Shown: positions 43,804 through 56,335 of the stretch, piece by piece
Position numbering within the stretch: position 1 is the stretch's first letter
Layout: every line of letters begins with the position of its first letter
DNA from: Dermacentor variabilis
Taxonomy: Eukaryota > Arthropoda > Arachnida > Ixodida > Ixodidae
Length of the DNA: 64,000 nucleotides
Reading direction: 5' to 3'
NCBI RefSeq assembly: GCF_050947875.1
Contig: NW_027460291.1
Location: 22,031,368-22,095,367 of the forward strand
The notes under the pieces: model-generated
Told to the model about the DNA's origin: nothing
The model's database searches: none
The model's input: only the letters and a program-made list of their open reading frames with translations
Made by a program: the position numbers and the translations under genes

Positions 43804-45157
43804 AATTCTGCCATGATGTGTTGCGCCGTGTGAGGCAATGACAGTGCTAACTTTCTTGGAGGTTGTGAACAATGACACATAACACCTTAAGCAAGCACGT
43901 CTCGCTGTGTGTTTAGTGTACTATATAGACAAACGAAAGTGATGCACGCAAGTAATGTTTAACGTCAACTCATGACTCTAGTATTGCACTAAATGGTGAT
44001 GAACTTAAACATTTACAGTAAACGTCACCGCCAATTATCATTGATCAATGCAAACTGCACAGAAAGCCTCGCTTACATAGAGTCTCACAGCGCATGGAAT
44101 TCGCATCATTTTTTTTTTGTCTGGACATATTAAAGTATCACTATTATTCTTGCAAAAATTATGATTAGCTAGTAAGCAGCCATAGCTAAAGTTTGTTTCA
44201 TCCTCGTTAATTTGGAAAACTAAACATTTTGCTCTCACTGTTTGGGCCCTGCTAATCTGAGCATTTATTCCACAGCATCAAAGGTTCTTGAATGCTGAGC
44301 TTTTCATGCTTGTCATGTGAGAACCTTGAGCACTGCCAAAGGTAATTGAGTGAGACAGAAGAATGCTATTGTGCAAACAAAATGATGTGACAGACTATAC
44401 ATTGCTATCATTTGGAAAGGGGCACTGCCAACACCCTTTGCAGTTATTTCCTCCCCTTTATGCCATTTGGCAAACAAATCTTTAATTTTTGCTCATGCAA
44501 GGTGTCCTGCCAGCTCACTATCAATAAAATTATTAGCAGGTGAAAGCACACTGCTTTCCATGAAGATCTGCTTTTCCAACACCGCATTCATTGCATTGTA
44601 TAGGAAACAAAATTTTTGTGCTGGTTCTCCCAATTTATTTTGAAGAGGCAGGCACCTTTCAGGCTTTTGTAGTTTGCAGTGTCCTCTGCTACTGCATCCT
44701 ACTGTATCTGCATGTCCTTGTCATTATGGGACCTTTTTGCTGACAAACATGTCTGTTAGTTGAATACGTGACAAAGATGGAAAAAAACTGAAAAAAACTC
44801 GAGAAAAAAAAAAGCTTGCTATTGTAGGGTTTGCAGTAGACCTCTACCAGGCCATGTCACAAAGCACTGGCAACCTCACAGGGTGACGTACAGGTGTACA
44901 TGCAGCAGCTGTGTTTAGCAGAAAGCAGCTGGCACCTCTATGGCATGTTGCATTGATGGAATGCCCAGTTCATGTCCACACATAGCTTCTTTTTCTTCTG
45001 AGAACCTCTGTCGCCAGATTGGTAGTTGTGTATGATGGAGAGCACGTGTGGTATGCACAGAAGTGATACACTGCACAGTGGGAGGAAATGACGCCACATT
45101 TTTCTGCTTGTCAAGGTGTACGCTGTTTGTTGTGGATTGTGCGATGAAGAACAACTA
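43804..45157. other. No gene recognised
   Basis: AT-rich intron sequence without a domain-bearing frame. Confidence 0.4.
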
Positions 45158-48060
45158 CATTTTATTTATTTGTGCATACTGCAGCGCAATAAGCGCTATA
45201 GCAGGAGTGGATTACCAGAGGAAAATTATACAGAGAAAAGCAGGATACAACAATGAGAGTGATGTGCTAGGACCATTCATCCTGGATGGCAAATACAAAA
45301 CTTCGGGGTGAGCATGAGCGAATAGACCCAGGTAAATAATTCCAGTCTTCTATGGAACGGAGGGAAAAAGCTGAATTTAAACATATTAGTGCATGCAAAG
45401 TAGGGCATCAAGTTCAGGTTGTGATGTCGTCTCATCAATGACTCTTGTGCAAGTTTATTATAGTTTTTTTAAAGTCTAACGGGAGAATTGACGATGCTGT
45501 GCAAAAAATCTAACGATGCTATGTGGCGACGTGTATAGAATGAAGTTAAATTCAAGGAACAAAGCGCAGAAGAGGGTGAAAAATCACGATCATGACGGTG
45601 ACATATAAGTCTTCCAGCTTTTTAATTTTTTTTATTGCTTCTTGCCTGTCAATTTCGCACTGCATATAAGGGTTCCAAACAACAGATGCATAGCCAACAA
45701 CAGAACAGATTAGCGATTTATATAACAGTAGCTTAGTATCTTTTGGAGAGTTGGATAGTGTACGACGTAGGTAACCTAATTTTTTTAGGGCTTTTTTACA
45801 AAAGTAATCAGATAGGCCATGAAATGTTATGTGTAAAAATGACACCAAGATACTTCTACTCAGATACCCTATACAGAGCGTGTTTATTGAAGGAGTAATG
45901 AATAAAGATTTTTTACAGAAGGACATAAGGACGGTTTTATCAACGTTAATGTTCATTTGCCAGGTGTTGCACCAAGTGCATAACATATAGCAAATGACTC
46001 TTGGAGGCGGTAATGATCATCAGAAGAGCTTTATATTGTCACGGGGTAGTGACGGTAAAGAAAGCAGCCAAACTGGGAAAGACGAAACTAGCGTTTTATT
46101 GGGCGAACTTGTGCCCTCAAAAACAGGCTGCACTCAAAGAATGGCGACAGTGGCGAACACTGACGGCGATGGTCGAAAATCTGATCAATGGGTCAGGCGC
46201 GTCGGCTTTTATACATCAGTCGTCGAATGTTCCAGAGTAATCGCTGGGACCCGTGTGCCTTCCACAACGTTCTACATTATTCGCATCGCACACACATGCA
46301 ATCAGATTACACAAAGTTGGGTCACAAACAGCGGATGGAAGCCTCGATAACTTTCCAGAAACTTCCGATACATGCAGGCGCGTCCTGCGCTGTGCGATAA
46401 CATTTGTTAGGCGTTGAAACGTGTCGCCCGATAAAGACAAACAAGTACACATGTCAATATAAAACACAGTCATTGGCATAGAGATGAATGTTAGATGTTA
46501 ACAGGCAAATCATTTATGTAAGTAAAAAAAGATGCAGTGGCCCAAGAACGGAGCCTTGAGGCACTCCAGATGTCATATCAATAGCAGTAGATTTGGTTGA
46601 GCTATAAGAGACGAACTGGGAACAAAGTGAAAGAAAGCGTGAAATACAGTTAACTAGTTGAGGATTATTTAGCACAGCCTTAAGTTTAGCAAGGAGTTTA
46701 AAATGTAATACTATGTCAAATGCTTTTGAGAAGTCTATAAAGATAGTGTCAACCTGGTTGCCAGCATCAAGGTAAAGGAAAATGTCATGTATAAACTCAA
46801 CTGCATTGTTGTACTGAAACTGTGCCTTAACCCATGCTGTATGTTAGATAATAGCCGATTATGAGATTCCAGGAAAAGCACTGTGTTTATGAATGATAAG
46901 TCCCAAGATCTTGCATGAGTGTGATGTTATTGAAATCGGTCTTTAGTTCGATAAAGAAAGCTTATCACCGGATTTATAAAGAGGAAGCACTTTAGCTAAC
47001 TTCCGTAAGGAATGAACAGTGGCAGATGATGAATATTTGTTGTATATGACCGTCAGATACCTTGCTGGCCACAAGGAATAGCAAACCAAGAATAAATTGG
47101 GTATCCCGTCTGGACTGGTGCATTTCTTGGCATTCCAAGTTTAATACGAGGTTAAGAATGCCTTCTTTGTTTATGTCAATGTCAGTGATTCCTTCAGAAA
47201 ACTATATTGGTGAGAGAAGGAATGAAGTTGTTATTGGGCACAAAAACAGACTCAAAATACTTGTTGAAAGCATCCGATATTACTGACGGATCACTGATGA
47301 CATCATTATCAATTTTGGATGAAGTGGGTGAAGCATCGTGAGGTAAAATAAAAGACCAAAATTTACGAGAGTTAGTTTTTAACAGATGAGGCAGTTGAAT
47401 GCGAAAAAGAAATCTTGGCCATTTGCATTTTCAAATTAAGTTCATTTTTTGCCTTGTGAAACCAGCCCAGGGTTATGGGTTTTGGTTCGTTTAAAACGCC
47501 TAAGCCTACTGACATGATGAGATAAATGCAAGATGTCGCGACCCATCCAGGAAAGGTTAGCATTGCTTTTCTTAGTTTTAATGGGCACAAATCATTGAAC
47601 TCATGACTTGACAAGATCCTCAAAGTGTTTAACAAGACAGTTTACATCCTGTCTGTCTGACAGAGAAAACGTATCGAAATGATCAGCTAAGAGATCAGTA
47701 ATAGCATTGTCGTTCGCACGAGTGAAGTCAGGGAAACTAGTAAACGTACAGGGTCATTTGGAGGTTGGACAAGAGAGCGATCACAAAACACCTTTATGAC
47801 CTGAGAGCCCATCAATTACTTCGCAAGAGAAGTCAATTTTCGCTAGATCAGCGCTTAAGAAAACCAAGTCGAGGATAGAATTTAACCTAGTTGCACTAGA
47901 ATCAATTTGAGTGAGCCGAAAGGAGAAGGAAATATTAATTCATTACAAATTGCTACGTCACGACCTGGTGTATATAGTGATGGCCAGTGAAGGCCAGGAG
48001 CATAGAAATCACCCATGCAGATAAATCGTGCAGAAGACCTCTTTGGTTTTCTTTGGATTT
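45158..48060 (-). mobile_element. Decayed CR1-like LINE, interrupted by a solo LTR
   Basis: Minus strand: endonuclease remnants (CMGDFYAPGLHWP, LDLVFLSADL) near 47850-48040, RT remnants (DMTSGVPQ near 46570 and LYANDCVLY just left of the LTR insertion), then QMNINVDKTVLMSF and KKLGYLRRTLSNS (45986-45552), a final IEDWNYLPGS-like block and an AAATAAA-type 3' tail at about 45158. The Y-A-D-D box reads Y-A-N-D. Many frameshifts make it an old copy. The solo LTR at 46037-46456 is inserted directly after the RT catalytic box. Confidence 0.8.
46037..46456 (-). mobile_element. Solo LTR with 4-bp target duplication (copy B)
   Basis: A TGTCACGGGGTAGTG...AAGTACACATGTCA segment of 420 bp is flanked by ATAT (46033-46036 and 46457-46460). 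The TATA box (CTTTTATA on +, 46206-46213) and polyadenylation signal (TTTATT on +, 46095-46100) give minus orientation. It is closely similar to the copy at 24266-24687, read in reverse. Confidence 0.88.
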
Positions 48061-49312
48061 AAATGCACTACATCTGGTTGTGGCATGGTGAATTATGCAA
48101 AAAAAAAGTGGTTATGTCAGCTCATCTTGCTTAGGGGACAAACACATTATTGTATGTGGTGGGCTGTGCAATAAGCAGCAGCAATGTTGGCTCATCTCGT
48201 TTGCTAAATGTGCATGGTGCATACAAGCTTTGTTTTGTTGATCAGTGATCACCAGAAATCCACTGCCTATGAAAGGGTTGCTAATTATAACTTTTGTACA
48301 GGTGAAAATGAATGATTATAGAAAGTGTTAGGTGCAGCATTTGTAAACAGTAACACTGAAAGGTGGCATAACAAATGAGGGAAGATGGGAGCTGGTAACA
48401 AAATGGACGTGCCATGGCAAGAGAAATGTAGTCAAAGAGGCATAGGTAAGTGGTGTGCTGAGATTGGGAACTGTGGAGATAGAGTCAGCTGACTAATGAC
48501 AGTGGTAATTGCTGCAAGAGGCCCTTGTTCTGCAGTGATAGGCTGATGATGAGAATGTAAGCCTGAGCTAGAGCTTCTCTGTCTTAGATTATGTTCAGGC
48601 TTGTGTTCGAGATCAGTACGAGTTTGTGTGAGCCATGTTAGTTGTGTCTTTTTGTGGGGCTACTTTGGTTTACCAGTGTTTGGGAAGGAGGAATGCTGCT
48701 GTTGAGTAAGTTTTTTATTTTTTCTTGATGCAAGAGAGCAGCCGTAGTCTCATTGGAGAGTACCAAGTAGACAAGTTTATTTGACTCCTTGCCCAAGCAC
48801 GGCCATGTCTCTAACCAATTTTCTTTCCCAGCTGTGATATGCCGCTTTCTTTGGCTTTTCCACAATTTATAAAGGTATGAAAACCTCGTGCAAGCCCTGT
48901 GCAGCGTGTGCTTGCATGGTGCAGTGAATGGTGCTTCAAAGCTCTTCAGCCACACTAGTTTACAAAACACACCATAGACCCGGTGTTTCAGAATTTGGAC
49001 AAATTTAATTGGCAAAATGTTTTTGTGTCTGCTGATTGTTGTCTACCTATGAACAACAAAGCTATGAATGCATAACACGCAAAACCAAATAAACAGCCAG
49101 TACCTCAATTCTGCTGGATTTGCCATTTTGAGTAAGCAGGTGACAGCACATTGAAGTGTGCCACTCAATGGTGCTGCGTCTGTCAATTAACACTCTGAGA
49201 TTGGTACCCAGAGTTGGAAGCTTAGTTCTTTTTTTTTTTTAACTGATGTGTTTGAAGGACTCTTCAGGCTTGACAAATAGTATACACATAGGCCATGCCA
49301 TGCCATGTGCAG
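48061..49312. other. Intron sequence, no gene recognised
   Basis: No domain-bearing frame. It ends at the acceptor of the third visible mitoguardin exon. Confidence 0.4.
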
Positions 49313-49411
49313 GACCCAAAGGATGCGCTGCACGCGTACCGTGAGCTGGTTGCCTACCTGCTGGACAGCAGCCACTACGACCAAATTGCCAAGGAGCTGC
49401 AGTACAAAGGG
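49313..49411 (+). CDS. Miga: Mitoguardin, internal coding exon (third visible)
   Basis: The 99-bp exon has 33 codons and is phase 0 at both ends. The acceptor is ...CCATGTGCAG (49312). The donor GTCAGT (49412) departs from consensus at +3. It encodes DPKDALHAYRELVAYLLDSS followed by HYDQIAKELQYKG. Family members have a (S/D)PK...YEEML.Y block at this place that continues into a VVC motif, which begins the next exon here. The predicted secondary structure is helical. The preceding intron is 24,142 bp and contains the 2A-bearing LINE. Confidence 0.87.
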
Positions 49412-50577
49412 GTCAGTTGGAGCCAGCCATCACAGCGTTGCATGCCCCAGGCACGAATATGCAGGCACAAGGGGCTGCTTTGTCGGCCATGTTTGTCCAC
49501 TGTCTGAAATGATGCACAGTGATGAGAACTGAGCAAGAACAGTTAGTCACGTGCTTGAACTGACTACTGCTAGTTTTAAGCTGGTGTGAGAAATACTGTC
49601 TCTGTTGCTGGTAGAGGTTGGTACACCTGAGGCCTGTTCGAGATGCTTAGGCAGTAAAGGTTTGACTATTCATAACTGTGGTATGAATTAGCAAAGTGAG
49701 CTTCTGCCGTAACATGGGCATGTTTTGCTTCCTTTCAGAAACTAAAAATCTGGACAACCTATGCAAGAAAAAGTGCAAGCTGTTTTACATTATGATGACA
49801 AAAAAAATGCATGCGATGTTGTTTTGCAAATGTGAGCAAAAAGAAGGCATGGTAAGGACCAATTCTTTTAAGTTGTGAGAAGAAAGGGTCAGGTTGCTGT
49901 ATAAATGTTACCTGGCCTGAGCGACCATTCAGCCATGCACTTCTCATTAAAAAATGTTTAACCGTCAACACAGAAAGCAGAAAAGCAAATTGGGGATTAG
50001 TACAGCCAGGGTAACCATAGCGCTATTAATGCTGAACTAGAACTTTTGTCTGACTTCGTTCTGGAATTTTCAAAACGATTTATTCATGAAAACTTCGTTT
50101 TATTCAAGTCCAAGATAATGGAACTAACAAGTACATATCATTATGGAGGATAAAAAGCAATAACAAATCACCCGGGTTCACGCCATTCCTGAGACGGCTT
50201 CTCAATAATAATAATAATAATAAAAAATGTCTTTACAGGAAGGCTAGGTTATCTGGCAGGACTTCTTGTTAGGTAGCTTATCACCTCTTGGCCAATGACT
50301 ATGTGCATGCGTCGTTACTAGTAAAAGATTTATTTTTTAAAACAACACTTCCCTCTTGTGTGTAATGCGAACATGTTCTGGAGGGGGATCAAGGGCGAGA
50401 GCAACACAGCAGTTGAGCTGATTCACATTTCACGACCAAATTGCTGTTCTCTGTTAATGTATTTTCATCTTTATTCTGATATTTAACCAACCAGCCAATG
50501 GATACCTGTGGACTTCTGAGCAATTGCAATGTCAGAGAAGTGGTTTCCTTGCATAAGGCACGTAATGTACACTCTTC
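49412..50577. other. Intron sequence, no gene recognised
   Basis: Contains an (AAT)n microsatellite at about 50203-50223 and no domain-bearing frame. Confidence 0.4.
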
Positions 50578-51690
50578 TGGCAACTATAGGCCTTGACAAG
50601 CATACCTTGTAAGTTAATGGAGCACATCATCTACAGTCACCTAATCACTTTCCTCGAAGAAAACTCCTGCCTTAATGCAACATGGCTTCAGGAAAACTTA
50701 TTCGTGTGAAACACAACTCCTCTCCTTTATTTACAACATATTTTCGGGAGTTGACTGTTGCTCTTTCATCTACTGCGTCTTCATCGATTTTGCTAAAGCC
50801 TTCGACTATTTGCCATAAGCTTTTACTCTTAAAACTCGGCATACTTAATTTGAATACTAATATCTTGCAATGGATTGAATGCTTCTTGTCCTCTTCCATG
50901 CAGTTCGTGTCAGTTAATGGCTATAACTCTAACAGCTCTCCTGTAACATCCGGCGTCCCTCAAGAGTCAGTTCTAGGCCCTTTACTCTTCCTTATGTACA
51001 TAAATGACCTACCCAATAATGTTTCCTCCTGTATAAACTTGTTTGCTGATGACTGTGTAATTTACAACGAAATACGTTAACAACCACTGATAGTATCGTC
51101 CTTCATGCAGACCTACACAGGGTTTCTTGGTATAATATTTGGCTGATGAAACTTAATGTAACCAAATGTAAAGTAATGAGAATTTTCCGGCATGTTAGTA
51201 ATTTTCCTACTTGTAACCATTCTTTTAACAACACTCCACTGTCTCAAGTTTCCTCTTACAAATAAATACAAATAAATAAATACCTAGGCGTCCACATTGC
51301 CGAGAACCTTTCATGGCAAGTACACAAAACGCATCATCAATAGCGCAAATCAATCAGTTGGTTACTCACATTTGGTAATTTCTCACTTGCCCCTAGTAGT
51401 TTAAAACGCCTACTTTATAAAATGTTAGTGCATCCTAAATTGGAATACTAGTATGCATCTTCTATTTAAGATTCCCATGTTCATTCTCTCATTATTTCTA
51501 TCGAAGCAATTCAAAATAGCTCTGCATGCTTTATTCTAGCGAACTGTTCATGCACAGTTAGTCTCAACCTAATGAAAACATCTCTCAGTTTGCCTGATTT
51601 TGTCATAAAAGTTCCTGTCATTTACATAAAATTGTCATTTCATCTCTGTCCTACGTGGCTCACTTTTATTGTGATAGCAATTACATGGAC
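50578..51690 (+). mobile_element. CR1-like LINE fragment, plus strand
   Basis: RT blocks: an NYRP block and KLMEHIIYSHLITFLEE, then in the frame 50682-51077 FVSVNGYNSNSSPVTSGVPQ, VLGPLLFLMYINDLPNN and LFADDCVIYNE, then LNVTKCKVM and a decayed C-terminus. F-A-D-D is intact. It resembles the 30035-35717 element in its IYINDLP and FADDCVIYN blocks, so it may belong to the same or a sister family. It is truncated at both ends and frameshifted. Confidence 0.82.
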
Positions 51691-51862
51691 ACTCCAGGTG
51701 CATTTTTGCCATCACCATCGCCGTGTTGTTCCGTATAAAGTCCGAGGGTAATAACAGGTAATAATACCCTCACACATATGCTGTATGTGTGAGGGAAAGC
51801 TTGTGAGGGTGAGCTGACGATCGTGGCTGAATCTCACGTGCGCCGGGGAGGAAGCGCGCCGT
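51691..51862. repeat. Dispersed repeat shared with 12470-12600
   Basis: Both places contain GTTCCGTATAAAGTCCGAGG / TTCCATATAAAGTCGAAGGG, then a CTGTATGTG(A/T)GAG...AAAGC.TG stretch and a CGATCGTGGCTGAATCTC / TCGGCAGCTCAATCTCGG stretch. It is a non-coding piece of an element related to the interior of the Tigger-like copy C. Confidence 0.55.
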
Positions 51863-52290
51863 CTACATAAGCCGACCTACCTGTGCAACATGGTTGCTAA
51901 GATGATGTAGAGTTGCAGTATTGTGGTTTTGCTGTATGTGGAGCCCAAGGACTCTGAGGATAGGAACACGAGTGATAGGCACACCATGGGCTGCCAGGTC
52001 AATGGATGGAGAGTAAGGTTCTGACCGGTAGTGCCGAAGAGCAGGCTCAAGTATGAGGAGTTTCTCTTTAGCCGGTGAGCAAGAAAGACAGCGTGGTTCA
52101 ATATATGCTATCACTGTATCGATGGCTGCTTGTAGGGTTGCTTGAATTTCGCCATCACTACCTCCTGCAGTCCAGAGCATGATGTCGTCCGCATAGAGGC
52201 TGTGGTGGAGGTGGGGAATGACAGAGAGATGTTCTGGGAGTCCGACGAGCACAATGTTGAAGAGCATGGGCGAGAGTACTGACTCTTGCA
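51863..52290 (-). mobile_element. Second LINE type (I/jockey-like RT fragment), minus strand
   Basis: Minus strand 52267-51863 reads MLFNIVLVGLPEHLSVIPHL, HHSLYADDIMLWTAGGSDGE, AIDTVIAYIEPRCLSCSPAK and RVLGLHIQQNHNTATLHHL. The Y-A-D-D box is intact. The blocks differ from the CR1-like copies here (LYADDIMLWT, not FADDCVIYN) and look like the I/jockey side of the non-LTR tree. Only about 140 codons survive. Confidence 0.8.
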
Positions 52291-52334
52291 GTGTACCCTT
52301 ACTCCCTAGCGAGACAAGTACCGAGACGCTTAGT

Positions 52335-52880
52335 TGAGTTCAGTTCAGTTTATTTTCCTTAAAGACCTCCGATTTCAGGGGCATTACATAAGGGGTGGGT
52401 ACAAGATTCGAATTTACACTCGTTCAAGTAACATAAGCGCATATATATATATAAATATGCATACATAGTATACATATTCAAGTATATTCACACATGTATA
52501 CACACATATTAACGCCTACATATGTACACATACATACGCGCATGTAAATACAAACAACATATATAAGTAAAAATCATGTACAACATAGTTGGAGATGGTC
52601 AGCGACCTGTTGTAAAAATACGGATGGGCAGATTATGTCGACAATGGCAGTGGGGAGGCTGTTCCAGTCTGCCACCATGCGAAGAAAAAAACGAGGCTAA
52701 AAATGTCGAAGTTCGTGAACGTCGTCGTGAAACCTGCTGCGAGTGGCTGGTCCGGTATGATATGCGCACTGCGGGTGTGATATGGGGTGCTTTATGAAGG
52801 GCAGGACTGTAAAAGAATTTGTGGTAAGGACAAAGGGAAGCGATGCGCCGACATATAAGCGCCTAGTAAGGGACAGGCCT
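52335..52880 (-). mobile_element. CR1-like LINE 3' end, minus strand
   Basis: A GGGGCATTACATAAGGGGTG motif matches the 3' UTR of the LINE at 30035 (GGAGGCATTACATAAGGCGG). Minus-strand translation near 52640-52690 gives FFLRMVADWNSLPTAIVD, the closing ORF2 block. A TA-rich microsatellite lies at 52440-52455. It directly abuts the I-like fragment at 51863-52290, suggesting insertion into it. Confidence 0.72.
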
Positions 52881-53302
52881 AAAGCTATTTCGACCGGGGC
52901 AATTTGAACCCTTGGGGGCAGTTTAGGGCATGCATTTATTTTTTAGAACGTTCTCACGGTCCCTAGGAAGTCAGAAAAATCAGATGTTGAGTGCTACTGA
53001 AGGAATCCTTGCAAAGCTGCAGGGCACTGGCGTACATTAGAGAATGTAAAACACTATTCTCATTTGTGTGACAATATGACTTTGCTATAGAATCGATAAC
53101 ACTTTTCAACAAAATTGTGAATTGTAATTGCCATAAAGGGCACTATCAGTAACATTTTGCAGCAAAATGTATTTTAAGGCATTCCGTAGAAGCAGAGTTA
53201 TTGGCAATCGCAGATTGTCCTTCATCTCCTCCGCAGTGGTCCTGCTTGTTCTTCAACGGGATAAAGTGGAAGCTTGGGCGAATTGGTGATTCAATAGTGA
53301 CG

Positions 53303-53400
53303 TGACTGCACGGTGCAAAAGACGAGGACAGAAGAAAGAACACAACACAGTGCCTGTGTTGTTCCTTTCTTCTGTCTTCGTCTTTTGCGCCGTACGGTCA
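53303..53400. repeat. Near-perfect foldback, arms of about 47 bp with 5-nt spacer
   Basis: 53303-53349 pairs with 53355-53400. Left arm core AAAAGACGAGGACAGAAGAA, right arm in reverse AAAAGACGAAGACAGAAGAA, with about seven differences over 47 positions. No larger element boundaries are seen. Confidence 0.8.
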
Positions 53401-55894
53401 TTTTGATGTTCTTCAACTGCTTGCACAGCGGAGGCTACGGCGGTGTCCACAATGCTCCACCCATTGAACATTACCGTGGCACACAGTTTAAATTTGGTTT
53501 CGGGTGTTCACAATAATGCCACTAGTTTAAGTTTTGAGCAAAACAAGAACAAGGTAAAAGCGGGAGGCAATGTTTCGACAAGTGGACTTGTCCTTTTGAA
53601 GGCGACATAGGCTTTCCTCAGCACAGCATATATAGGCAGGGTTCTTCTAAAGGCGAGAGGAGATAAAGCGGGTGGGTGAGGCAACGGCTGAAGATGTGTT
53701 AGTGGCGAGGGTGTAGAATTGAGAATTGTAGAAATGTACTGTGTTGCGACTTGACCCAGTCGGTATGCCCAAATGTTCCGAATTTTGCTTTCTTTTTATT
53801 AGATAATAATACATATACCAGACTTCCTTTATATTGACCCTTTTCACAGCGATCCCGTGGGCGTTGCCATGTTTTATCACATGATAACGCGTCCATTGTT
53901 TGCCTCAACTGCCTCCGCATTTACAATGGCTGTGTTTGACACCAGTGCGGTTTAGCAAACCTCTGTTTCGGGAGATATCGCAGACGGTGACTGGGCGGAT
54001 AAATCTTTGGCCATAGCTTCAGAGAACATACAAAAGTGCTTTGGAAGCTGATTAAGCTATGCCCACATAGTGCGAGCAGCGTGTATGGTGCTTGTTCTAA
54101 AAGCAAGGCTAAATATGTATTCGAAACTATCCAAACTTTCCGCTCATGAATTGAATCGGGATTAGTGTGTTTTGCTCTTCATTCTTTATTTGGCAAATAA
54201 TTTGAAACCCAGTGGCTTGTCACATTTATTACTCAGTAAATTTCCTTGCTATGGTCACTATCTGATTATTTCTGCCTAATCACTTGCGGCTGTGCTCCGT
54301 TCTGATAGATTTGTTCTTGCTGCACGCAAGGCTTGAAACGTAGCTGTTCTGTACATTGTAATATCTTGTAGCAAAGATGTATTATCGCTAGTAACTCACT
54401 CACTCTTGTGGACCATCATGAAACATTCAGCTTTGACCATTCGTACACTATTGGTCTATTCTGTCATTTATTGTGCGTATGTGGTGCGCATATATTCAAG
54501 TGTGCACCCATTCACTTATTGACACATTGGCGTTAGAGTGGGCATAAGATTCTGTGCCAGTTGGGGTAGATGTGTGTATATACTGTGCGTGAAACCTACT
54601 ATGATAGGAAGCGGCGCTACTCCTCTTGTCATTGTTTAACATGTGGTACTCATTCTTGCCGACATGCCGGGGCTGAAACACTTTCTTTGAAGGTTAGTGA
54701 TACAACACTGGTGGATGAGCAATTTTCTGTATCCTTGAAAAAAGCTGTACATCTCAAAGTGCCAGTAACATGTACGGACAGTTACAGCAACAGTCCATGA
54801 ACTTGGCTACACAGATTCATTCCATTCCTTAATATGCGAGTCACTATTTTTGCAGCCAACTACTGCAAACGTCTTCAATCCAAGTGATTCAATCCAGCAT
54901 AATTGGAGCACAGCGTGTTAGCGAAAACTCGGTTGCATTTCCTACAGATGATTGCACAGAAGCAAGGTGGAAGTGGTAATGGTTTCGTATTCGTGCGCTG
55001 TCGCTGAGGCAACGTGCAGCATGCCGCCAAAAGCGCCATCTCATTTCTCTAGAGCAAACTGCTCTGCAAAAAAGGTCAATAATGCCTGATAGCTCGTTTG
55101 CACAATATTTTAACACTAAAGTGTTTTATGCATGGCTCCACCAAGAATTCTCTCGTGTATGTACGTTACGGAAACGACGTCACTAAAAGAGCACGCTACA
55201 TTTCTAGCATCCGCGCCAGGTGGCGCCATTCTCTGAGCTTTGTTGTCCAATGGCCTGCGGTTATGACAGTTCCACCAGATGGATTGTCTTCTGCATCGGA
55301 TTAGCCCATGATGCCCTACTACCTTGAGAGTGCAGTTTAAACACGCAGCAGCAGTGTTTGCACGCTGCTTACTGCTTCGCTTGCAATGGCCCCAAATAAC
55401 AATGCTGTGGCATTAAGCGCCATAGAAAGACAGCGACGTAGACCAGGGAATGTTGGGAAGCTGACCGCGTTGGACCAGCAAGAGGCATGCCAGCGGGAAA
55501 CAGAACCCATTCGTGCTACGAACTATGCCTCTTGCATTCGTGGAGCTGAGTGCGTTGGCAATTACCACGCTACTTAGGACACTTCCGAGCCATGTTAGAT
55601 ACAGGACCTTTTCCTGAGCCTACTTCGAGTTCACCAGACCACATAGAATCGCGTCACACCTAATTAAGGAGCGCAGAAGCACATCTACCACGTTCCCGAG
55701 GCGCGGCGCGTCCAAACAAGTTGCCGTCCCCCACCTCGTGCGCCGCATGTGAAGCTGTTGTCCCACTGCTTGACTCTTCTCGAAAGTGTAGCGGGAGCCT
55801 GGCACTGTTCCAGGTAACGTGGGTCTTGAGGAAAGCTGCTTTGTAGCTCTGAAAGGTCGCTCGAAGACAACCCGTCTCCCCCCATCCGCCTATT
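53401..55894. other. No gene recognised; one short dispersed repeat at 53536-53598
   Basis: No domain-bearing frame. The repeat at 53536-53598 matches 1184-1249. Confidence 0.4.
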
Positions 55895-56335
55895 GTGACG
55901 GCGCTTGCAAGCCGCAAGGCAACAACGGCCGTAATGCACTGTGAAGCCCTGGGAGCAATCCCCCCCCGTCTGCCTTGGTGACGGCAGTTGCAGACCAGGA
56001 AGGCACTACCGCAGACAAGTAATCCCTCGGACAATCGGAGCCCAAGGAGTGACCCTTTGCGCCGGGTGTGACTTACATTCGCACGGACGCCTACCATTGG
56101 CCGAAAATGATGCCACCTGAGCGGGCTCGCCGATTGGCTGAATGGGACGTGACTTCGAGACACTGAAGGGGTTAAAAGCCAGCGACTGGGAGCAGCAAGA
56201 GAGCATTCTTTCATTCATCTCTTTCGAGCTTCTTGCCACGGGCCGCAGCATCCGAGTTGCTGCCGGCCCGTAATGACTTTATGACTGTTAATTTCTTTGT
56301 ACTCTCACTGTAAATAATGTAAATAAACCTCCAGT
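55895..56335 (+). mobile_element. LTR-like promoter and polyadenylation sequence
   Basis: A TGTGACGGCGCTTGC...CCAGTTTTCA block has a TTAAAAG TATA-like box (56171-56177), AATAAA at 56322-56327, and two imperfect upstream repeats (GTGACGGCGCTTGCAAGCC / GTGACGGCAGTTGCAGACC). After it a TCTGGGGGACAGC motif appears where an LTR retroelement leader would start. Its boundaries are guesses and no coding part is recognisable nearby, so it may be a solo LTR or a host promoter. Confidence 0.35.
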
